Below are positions 7,082-12,467 of a stretch of DNA of 12,467 bases, piece by piece. The notes under the pieces are model-generated. The model did not search any database. It worked only from the letters and a program-made list of their open reading frames with translations, and was not told where the DNA came from. The number at the start of each line of letters is the position of its first letter. The first letter of the stretch is position 1. Source of the DNA: Bacillota bacterium. GTDB lineage: Bacteria > Bacillota > Clostridia > Lachnospirales > Lachnospiraceae. A program made the position numbers and the translations under genes. The stretch spans positions 1 to 12,467 of the forward strand of contig JAEWEO010000102.1 of NCBI GenBank assembly GCA_023389295.1. Reading direction: 5' to 3'.

Positions 7082-7121
7082 AAGAAGTGATTAAAAATTA
7101 TTAAATTTTTAATCACTTCTT
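7082..7121 (+). terminator. Long perfect hairpin, probable terminator after the Ig-domain gene
   Basis: Bases 7082-7099 and 7104-7121 are an 18-bp perfect inverted repeat with loop ATTA, followed by GACTTTTTCC. It lies 49 bases after the stop at 7032. Its last two bases are also the first two bases of the -35 hexamer of the next promoter, so one operon ends exactly where the next promoter begins. Confidence 0.75.
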
Positions 7122-7149
7122 GACTTTTTCCAACATTTTCATCTATAAT
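7120..7149 (+). promoter_or_regulatory. Sigma-A promoter of the marR-ABC-ABC operon
   Basis: TTGACT (7120-7125), an 18-base spacer and a perfect TATAAT (7144-7149) form a strong promoter. The expected start near 7156 falls inside the first operator-like repeat, so a bound repressor would block it. Confidence 0.85.
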
Positions 7150-7185
7150 GTTAGTTACCTAACAATAAATGCTAGTATACTAACA
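7149..7185. promoter_or_regulatory. Two matching inverted repeats, probable MarR operator
   Basis: Site 1 is TGTTAG-TTAC-CTAACA (7149-7164) and site 2 is TGCTAG-TATA-CTAACA (7170-7185). Both have 6-base arms and a 4-base centre, and their centres are 21 bases apart, about two helical turns, so two dimers could bind the same face. Site 1 touches the last base of the -10 and covers the likely start point. MarR regulators commonly bind such 16-18 bp palindromes over their own promoters. Binding is inferred. Confidence 0.7.
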
Positions 7186-7216
7186 AAATTCGAGGCAAGA
7201 GAAAGAGGTGAATAAC

Positions 7217-7663
7217 ATGAAGAAAAGAACTGACATTGGTTATTCCATTAAAATGCTCAATAATGTTTTAAAGAGAAGAATAGCTAATATAAAAGTGATT
7301 ACAGATACAGATCGCCTTACGGGAATGCATAGCTGGATTATAGGATATATCTATAATCAATCCAACACAGAGGGGGTACTCCAACGAGATTTGGAGGAAA
7401 AGTTCACCATACGAAGGTCAACAGCTACAGGGATATTAAAACTGATGGAAAAAAATGATCTTATCAAGAGGGAAGCAGTAGATTATGATGCAAGATTAAA
7501 AAAAATTACATTAACACCGAAGGCAATAGCAATTCATGAAGAAATAATGTCAGAATTCATGAAAGTTGAAGAGGAGCTTACACAAGGGATTACGGAGGAA
7601 GAGTTGGAGGTCTTTGTGGCAGTACTTAATAAAATGAAAAATAATCTGGAAGAAAAGTCATAA
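7217..7663 (+). CDS. MarR-family transcriptional regulator
   Basis: This 148-residue protein is the normal size for a MarR dimer subunit. The winged helix-turn-helix covers about residues 35-100: LTGMHSWIIGYIY, then LQRDLEEKFTIRRSTATGILKLMEKNDLIKRE as helix and recognition helix, and the wing DARLKKITLTPKA with its conserved Asp-x-Arg. Flanking helices form the dimer interface. I take the ATG at 7217 because AGAGGTG (7204-7210) is 6 bases away; the in-frame GTG at 7208 lies inside that site. The gene is first in an operon, 25 bases ahead of the first ABC gene. Proteins of this type usually repress an export system and release DNA when a toxic ligand binds; the ligand is unknown. Confidence 0.93.
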   Translation: MKKRTDIGYSIKMLNNVLKRRIANIKVITDTDRLTGMHSWIIGYIYNQSNTEGVLQRDLEEKFTIRRSTATGILKLMEKNDLIKREAVDYDARLKKITLTPKAIAIHEEIMSEFMKVEEELTQGITEEELEVFVAVLNKMKNNLEEKS

Positions 7664-7688
7664 TTATAATATAGTTCGGAGGTAGAAC

Positions 7689-9413
7689 ATGATAAAACGA
7701 CTCGCAAAGTGTGTAAGGCAATATAAGAAGGATCTTGCCTTAACACCTTTTTATGTTATGCTTGAAGTACTAATGGATATACTAGTTCCATTACTTATGG
7801 CCTATTTAATTGATCATGGAATTGAAAAAGGGAATATGAATTACATATGGAAGATCGGCTTACTTCTTGTCTTAGCAACGATTATATCCTTAGTTTTTGG
7901 AACTTTAGCCGGACATTATGCAGCAAAAGCGTCTGCCGGCTTCGCTAGCAATCTTCGTCAGGATCTTTACTATAGAGTTCAGGATTTTGCTTTTTCTAAT
8001 ATAGATAAGTATAGTACGGCAAGTATTGTAACTAGATTAACGACGGATGTTAGCAATGTGCAAAACTCATTTCAGATGATTATCCGTACAGCAGTACGTA
8101 GTCCCATACTATTAATCATGTCTTTGGTAATGGTATTATCCATTAATCAAAACATTGCAATTATTTTTCTTGGAATTGTTCCTTTTCTTGGAATTGGTCT
8201 ATATTTAGTTCTAGTTAATGCATTTCCTGTATTTGAAAGGGTATTTAAAACCTATGATAAACTAAATAATGTTGTACAGGAGAATTTACATGGTATTCGT
8301 GTTGTAAAATCCTATGTTAGAGAAGATTATGAAATAAATAAGTTTCAAACCGTATCCGAAAGGATTTATCAATATTTTTGTAAAGCTGAAAAAATTGTTG
8401 CCTTAAATAATCCTTTGATGCAAATATCTATGTACTCCTGTATTCTCTTAATCTCCTGGTTTGGTGCAAAAATGATTGTTACAGGTACGATGACCACCGG
8501 AGAATTAATCAGTATTATCGCTTATTCCATGCAAATATTAATGAGTCTGATGATGCTTTCCATGGTATTTGTTATGATTACCATATCTAAAACCTCTGCA
8601 GAGAGAATTGTAGAAGTTTTAGAAGAAGTAAGTGATTTGGATAATAGGGATCATCCTATTTATGACGTTGAAAATGGTGATATAACCTTCGAAGATGTGA
8701 ACTTTAGTTATGCAAAAGATAGGACCAAATTATGCCTAAGTGATATTAACTTAGATATTAAATCAGGTGAAACCATTGGTATTATTGGTGGCACCGGTAG
8801 CTCAAAAACTTCTCTTGTTCAACTAATTCCAAGACTTTATGATGTTACAGAAGGAAGCGTTAAGGTGGGAGGAGTGGATGTAAGAGATTATGATATAGCT
8901 TCTCTGCGTAATGAAGTGGCTATGGTTTTGCAAAAGAATGTATTATTTTCAGGCACCATAAAAGACAACCTTCGTTGGGGTAGTGAAGAAGCTACAGACG
9001 AGGAGATGATCCGAGTTTGTAAGCTTGCACAGGCAGATGATTTTATTCAGTCCTTTCCAGATAAGTACGATACTTATATAGAACAAGGCGGCACTAATGT
9101 ATCCGGTGGTCAAAAGCAGCGTCTTTGCATTGCCAGAGCATTACTAAAGAAACCTAAGATTTTAATCCTAGATGACTCTACAAGTGCGGTAGATACAAAG
9201 ACAGATGCACTTATTCGAAAGGCATTTTTAGAAGAAATACCAAATACAACGAAAATCATAATAGCGCAACGTATCTCTTCTATAGAAGATGCAGATAAGA
9301 TTGTTGTCTTAGAAGGCGGAATGATCAATGCCATTGGAACACATGAGGAGCTACTCGCGAGTAATCCCATCTACCAGGAAGTTTATCAATCTCAGAAGAA
9401 GGGAGGAGAATAG
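7689..9413 (+). CDS. ABC exporter half-transporter, subunit with degenerate catalytic site
   Basis: This 574-residue protein has six membrane segments (about 17-40, 55-77, 131-152, 156-178, 243-265, 275-298) followed by an ATPase domain (about 330-570), the half-transporter layout of multidrug exporters. Walker A is GGTGSSKT (367-374), the Q-loop is Gln415 and the signature is VSGGQ (471-475), intact. Walker B is ILILDD (491-496), with Asp496 in place of the catalytic Glu, and the switch His is replaced by Gln527. These two changes mark the non-hydrolysing subunit of a heterodimeric exporter such as TM287/288 or BmrCD. GGAGGT (7678-7683) precedes the ATG. Only one base separates its stop from the next ABC gene. 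The substrate is probably a drug or other hydrophobic compound, inferred from family and MarR control. Confidence 0.95.
   Translation: MIKRLAKCVRQYKKDLALTPFYVMLEVLMDILVPLLMAYLIDHGIEKGNMNYIWKIGLLLVLATIISLVFGTLAGHYAAKASAGFASNLRQDLYYRVQDFAFSNIDKYSTASIVTRLTTDVSNVQNSFQMIIRTAVRSPILLIMSLVMVLSINQNIAIIFLGIVPFLGIGLYLVLVNAFPVFERVFKTYDKLNNVVQENLHGIRVVKSYVREDYEINKFQTVSERIYQYFCKAEKIVALNNPLMQISMYSCILLISWFGAKMIVTGTMTTGELISIIAYSMQILMSLMMLSMVFVMITISKTSAERIVEVLEEVSDLDNRDHPIYDVENGDITFEDVNFSYAKDRTKLCLSDINLDIKSGETIGIIGGTGSSKTSLVQLIPRLYDVTEGSVKVGGVDVRDYDIASLRNEVAMVLQKNVLFSGTIKDNLRWGSEEATDEEMIRVCKLAQADDFIQSFPDKYDTYIEQGGTNVSGGQKQRLCIARALLKKPKILILDDSTSAVDTKTDALIRKAFLEEIPNTTKIIIAQRISSIEDADKIVVLEGGMINAIGTHEELLASNPIYQEVYQSQKKGGE
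9401..9408 (+). promoter_or_regulatory. Ribosome binding site that decides the start at 9415
   Basis: GGGAGGAG lies within the last codons of the first ABC gene and 6 bases before the ATG at 9415. The frame is open further up to an ATG at 9328, but that start would overlap the first ABC gene by 86 bases and has no such site. Confidence 0.8.
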
Positions 9414-9414
9414 C

Positions 9415-11376
9415 ATGAAGTCACGGAAACCGTTAAAAAATCAAGAACTTCAAAGTCAAGAACTTCAAAGTCAAAAACCTTCAAAAGGGCCTGGTGGTCC
9501 CATGGGTAGACGTCAGGGACCAAAAGATATGGGAAAGACTGCAAAGCGTCTTCTTTCCTACATTACCGGTAAATATAAGCTTCGGCTGTTTTTCGTTTTC
9601 CTTTGTATCCTACTTAGTTCCTTAGCAGGTGTAAAAGGATCACTCTTTTTGGAAACCTTGATCAATGATTATATCACCCCTTTGCTGTCGGCAGATGATC
9701 CAGTTTTTACAGGATTATTACTTGCAATATTTCAAATGGCAGGAATCTATCTCATTGGTGTAGTTGCTTCCTTTTTATATAATATTTTGATGGTGACAAT
9801 GGCACAAGGAGTACTTAAGAGAATACGTAATGATATGTTTTCTCATATGCAGACACTACCGATCAAGTATTTTGATACCCATACCCATGGTGATATTATG
9901 AGTCATTATACCAATGATGCGGATACTCTTCGTCAGGTAATTTCACAGAGTATTCCACAGGTGGTATCCTCCATAGTAACAGTAGTGACTGTATTCTTTG
10001 CGATGGTATATACCAGTATTCATTTAACAATATTTGTACTGCTTTTTCTTACTTTCATACTATTTCTTACAAAGAAATTGGGTGGCAAGAGCGCTTCCTA
10101 TTTTATTAAGCAGCAAAAATCCCTTGGTAATATCAACGGTTATATTGAAGAGATGATTAGCGGACAGAAGGTAGTTAAGGTGTTTTGCCATGAGGAGAAG
10201 GCAAAAAAGAAATTTGATGAGTTGAATGATGATCTAAGAGAAAATGCAACCCAGGCAAATAAATATGCAAATATTTTTTGGCCGATTATGGCTAACTTAG
10301 GAAATCTACAATATGTTTGCATTGCCATATTGGGAGGTGCAATGGCGATTAGTGGTATTGGTGGATTAACTCTGGGTGCTATTGCAAGTTTTCTGCAATT
10401 AAGTAGAAGCTTTAATATGCCCATCTCACAGATGTCCCAACAAATTAGCGCTGTAGCAATGGCACTTGCCGGGGCGGAGCGAATCTTTGAATTACTGGAT
10501 GAGAGTCCGGAGGTCGATGAGGGAACTGTTACTTTAGTTAATGTAACTGATGAAGAGAGCAAACTGATTGAGACAAAAGAGTCAACCGGTATCTGGGCAT
10601 GGAAGGTGCCTCATAGCGATGGTACGGTGGAGTATGTTAAGCTAATGGGAGATGTTCGCTTTAAGGAGGTGGATTTTGGATACGATAATGAAAAAATCGT
10701 ATTACATGATGTTACCTTATTTGCAGAACCTGGGCAGAAGATTGCTTTTGTTGGCGCAACAGGAGCAGGAAAGACTACCATCACCAATCTAATTAACCGC
10801 TTCTATGATATTGCAGACGGTAAGATCAAATATGATGGTATCAATATTAATAAGATCAAAAAGAGTGATTTAAGGCGTTCGCTTGGTATTGTACTTCAGG
10901 AAACGAATCTATTCTCGGGAACGGTGATGGATAATATTCGTTATGGCAAGTTAGACGCGACAAAGGAAGAAGTGATTCAAGCAGCAAAGCTAGCAAATGC
11001 TCATGATTTTATCACACGTTTACCACTCGGTTATGATACCAATCTATCCGGGGATGGGGCTAGTTTATCTCAGGGACAGAGACAGCTCTTATCCATTGCT
11101 CGTGCAGCGGTAGCTAATCCTCCGGTCATGATCTTGGATGAAGCAACTAGCAGCATTGATACCCGTACGGAATCCATTGTTCAAAAGGGGATGGATGCTC
11201 TTATGAAGGCAAGAACAGTCTTTGTAATAGCGCACAGGTTATCAACGGTGCAAAACTCTGATGCAATCATGGTTCTCGAACAGGGGCATATTATTGAGAA
11301 GGGGACTCACCAAAAACTGATAGAGCAAAAAGGTAAATACTATCAGCTTTATACCGGAGCTTTTGAATTAGAATAA
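9415..11376 (+). CDS. ABC exporter half-transporter, subunit with intact catalytic site
   Basis: From the ATG at 9415 the protein is 653 residues. A basic, Gln/Gly/Pro-rich cytoplasmic N-terminus of about 45 residues holds the pentapeptide repeat QELQS. Six membrane segments follow (about 56-78, 104-128, 180-202, 203-220, 290-313, 318-336), then the ATPase domain (about 412-650). Walker A is GATGAGKT (447-454), the Q-loop is Gln495, Walker B is VMILDE (571-576) with catalytic Glu576, and the switch residue is His607, all intact. The signature is LSQGQ (551-555) instead of LSGGQ, so it is degenerate. This is the exact complement of the upstream subunit. A segment of about 45 residues between membrane and ATPase domains (about 366-411, with GIWAWKVPHSDG) is an extra typical of this clostridial subfamily. 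Last gene of the operon. Confidence 0.95.
   Translation: MKSRKPLKNQELQSQELQSQKPSKGPGGPMGRRQGPKDMGKTAKRLLSYITGKYKLRLFFVFLCILLSSLAGVKGSLFLETLINDYITPLLSADDPVFTGLLLAIFQMAGIYLIGVVASFLYNILMVTMAQGVLKRIRNDMFSHMQTLPIKYFDTHTHGDIMSHYTNDADTLRQVISQSIPQVVSSIVTVVTVFFAMVYTSIHLTIFVLLFLTFILFLTKKLGGKSASYFIKQQKSLGNINGYIEEMISGQKVVKVFCHEEKAKKKFDELNDDLRENATQANKYANIFWPIMANLGNLQYVCIAILGGAMAISGIGGLTLGAIASFLQLSRSFNMPISQMSQQISAVAMALAGAERIFELLDESPEVDEGTVTLVNVTDEESKLIETKESTGIWAWKVPHSDGTVEYVKLMGDVRFKEVDFGYDNEKIVLHDVTLFAEPGQKIAFVGATGAGKTTITNLINRFYDIADGKIKYDGININKIKKSDLRRSLGIVLQETNLFSGTVMDNIRYGKLDATKEEVIQAAKLANAHDFITRLPLGYDTNLSGDGASLSQGQRQLLSIARAAVANPPVMILDEATSSIDTRTESIVQKGMDALMKARTVFVIAHRLSTVQNSDAIMVLEQGHIIEKGTHQKLIEQKGKYYQLYTGAFELE
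9442..9486 (+). repeat. 15-bp tandem repeat inside the second ABC gene
   Basis: CAAGAACTTCAAAGT occurs twice in direct succession (9442-9456, 9457-9471), followed by a third, diverged copy (9472-9486). The repeat keeps the frame and encodes QELQS, QELQS, QKPSK. Perfect copies suggest recent slippage, so repeat number may differ between strains. Confidence 0.9.
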
Positions 11377-11464
11377 AGGATATGGAATAAACTCGCAAAG
11401 AGTGTTTCTTACAGTTCATAACATAGGAAAAGTGGCGGTAAAAGTAGCGGATTACTGAAATAAC

Positions 11465-11494
11465 TTGACAATTTTCTTATCCATCATATATTAT
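11465..11494 (+). promoter_or_regulatory. Sigma-A promoter of prfC
   Basis: TTGACA (11465-11470) is a perfect -35. A spacer of 18 bases leads to TATTAT (11489-11494); TATATT (11487-11492) with 16 bases is the alternative. Transcription should start near 11500. The gap 11377-11464 holds only a weak ACTC/GAGT hairpin after the ABC operon, and I see no convincing terminator in it. Confidence 0.75.
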
Positions 11495-11537
11495 AAAATA
11501 GTTTGCTATATTTAATATTGGTTTCAAGTTACAGTTT

Positions 11538-11542
11538 GGAGG
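11538..11542 (+). promoter_or_regulatory. Ribosome binding site for the TTG start of prfC
   Basis: GGAGG here is 7 bases before TTG at 11550. No ATG or GTG in the same frame lies closer, and the protein from this TTG begins exactly as other release factor 3 proteins do. Confidence 0.8.
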
Positions 11543-11549
11543 ATTCATT

Positions 11550-12467
11550 TTGAAGAATTATGCTGACGAAATAAAGAGAAGACGTACGTTTGCCATTATA
11601 TCCCACCCCGATGCGGGAAAGACAACGTTAACGGAGAAGTTACTTCTATATGGAGGCGCGATTAATCTTGCCGGCTCCGTTAAGGGAAAGAAAACAGATA
11701 AGCATGCAGTATCGGACTGGATGGAGATTGAGAAACAGCGTGGTATTTCGGTTACCTCTTCCGTCATGCAGTTCAATTATGATAATTATTGTATTAATAT
11801 ATTGGATACACCGGGCCATCAGGACTTCTCAGAGGATACCTACCGTACACTAATGGCAGCAGACTCCGCTGTTATGGTAATTGACGCTTCTAAGGGTGTT
11901 GAGAATCAGACGAAGAAGCTTTTCAAGGTCTGCGTTATGCGTAACATACCGATTTTTACTTTTATCAATAAGCTAGATCGAGAGGCAAGGGATACATTTG
12001 AGTTGTTGGATGATATTGAGACCGTTCTTGGCATTCGTACCTGTCCTATGAATTGGCCTATTGGCTCCGGTAAGAATTTTAAAGGTGTATATGATCGGAC
12101 CTCAAAGCATATCGCACGATTTTACGCTGCCCATAACGGCCAAAAGGAAGTTGACACCATTGAAGTGGAACTGGGCGATCCTAGTCTTGATTCCTTAATT
12201 GGTAAAGAAAATCATGATAGATTAACAGAGGAAATCGAGCTTATTGATGGGGCAAGCAGTGAGTTTAATTTGGAGGAAGTTCTATCGGGTAAGCTTACTC
12301 CGGTATTTTTTGGTTCTGCATTAACAAATTTTGGTGTAGAAACTTTTTTAAAACAATATCTTTCCATGACTACTTCCCCCCTTGCGAGAATGTCCTCTGA
12401 AGGCAAGATAGATCCGCTTACCAATGAGTTTTCTGCCTTTGTGTTTAAAATTCAAGCGAATATGAAT
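11550..12467 (+). CDS. prfC: Peptide chain release factor 3 (3' truncated)
   Basis: The frame is open for 306 codons from the TTG at 11550 to the right edge; the family is about 525-530 residues, so roughly the last 220 are missing. The N-terminus MKNYADEIKRRRTFAIISHP is typical of RF3. GTPase motifs are present: G1 HPDAGKTT (19-26), the switch region RGISVTSS (64-71), G3 DTPGH (86-90) and G4 NKLD (140-143). RF3 is a cytoplasmic translational GTPase that removes RF1/RF2 from the ribosome after peptide release, and it is related to EF-G. The Trp-rich RF3-specific segment CPMNWPIGSG (about 166-175) separates it from EF-G and TetM. The TTG start is less common and may lower its expression. It is a housekeeping gene with its own promoter, not linked in function to the exporter operon. 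Confidence 0.95.
   Translation, partial: MKNYADEIKRRRTFAIISHPDAGKTTLTEKLLLYGGAINLAGSVKGKKTDKHAVSDWMEIEKQRGISVTSSVMQFNYDNYCINILDTPGHQDFSEDTYRTLMAADSAVMVIDASKGVENQTKKLFKVCVMRNIPIFTFINKLDREARDTFELLDDIETVLGIRTCPMNWPIGSGKNFKGVYDRTSKHIARFYAAHNGQKEVDTIEVELGDPSLDSLIGKENHDRLTEEIELIDGASSEFNLEEVLSGKLTPVFFGSALTNFGVETFLKQYLSMTTSPLARMSSEGKIDPLTNEFSAFVFKIQANMN

Noticed and set aside
8787..9261. The changes in Walker A, Walker B and switch His of the first exporter subunit as signs of a decaying pseudogene
   Set aside because: The frame is intact and the partner has the matching opposite changes, so this is the normal asymmetric heterodimer arrangement.
9328..9414. Upstream ATG at 9328 as start of the second exporter subunit
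   Set aside because: It would overlap the first subunit gene by 86 bases without a ribosome binding site; the ATG at 9415 has GGGAGGAG at the right distance.
9442..9486. CRISPR-like direct repeats
   Set aside because: The repeats are adjacent, with no spacers, and encode in-frame pentapeptides.
10140..10562. Minus-strand open frame of 140 codons inside the second exporter gene
   Set aside because: It is antisense to a strongly conserved ABC domain, has no promoter or ribosome binding site, and has a composition typical of a shadow frame.

Overview
The window looks like chromosomal DNA of a low-GC, Gram-positive, anaerobic Clostridia-type bacterium, most likely of the Lachnospiraceae/Lachnoclostridium kind. 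This rests on AT-rich intergenic DNA, strong AGGAGG-like ribosome binding sites, clear sigma-A promoters, and protein families common in that group. The species assignment is inference; nothing in the sequence names it. I found no RNA genes, CRISPR array, insertion sequence or phage genes.

Layout. (1) 1-713: C-terminal effector domain of a LysR-type regulator that enters from the left edge. (2) 795-851: long hairpin between convergent genes, probably a two-way terminator. (3) 926-5431: an envelope-stress or peptide-export type module. An 884-residue ABC ATPase/permease fusion on the minus strand is divergent from an OmpR-family response regulator and a HAMP histidine kinase whose genes overlap by 4 bases. 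(4) 5432-6013: a monocistronic cold-shock protein gene with a consensus promoter, a long leader holding a terminator-like hairpin, and a strong terminator. (5) 6067-7032: a 59-residue hydrophilic minus-strand small ORF and a small secreted protein with one Ig-like (Big_5-type) domain. (6) 7082-11376: a MarR regulator followed by two ABC exporter half-transporters in one operon, with a strong promoter and two matching inverted repeats that are probably the MarR operator. (7) 11465-12467: promoter and first 306 codons of prfC (release factor 3), starting at TTG and cut by the right edge.

How the genes work together. The kinase/regulator pair probably senses an envelope or peptide signal and controls the divergent ABC fusion. 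The MarR protein probably represses its own operon until a ligand is bound. The two half-transporters fit each other as a heterodimer: the first has a degenerate catalytic site (Asp for the Walker B Glu, Gln for the switch His) with an intact signature, and the second has intact catalytic residues with a degenerate signature (LSQGQ). One ATP site should therefore be hydrolytic and the other mainly structural.

Most of the window is ordinary for this group. The less usual items are the terminator-like hairpin in the csp leader, the paired MarR operator sites, the small minus-strand ORF, and the Ig-domain protein with an unexplained C-terminal tail. I see no clear sign of a wholly new system.
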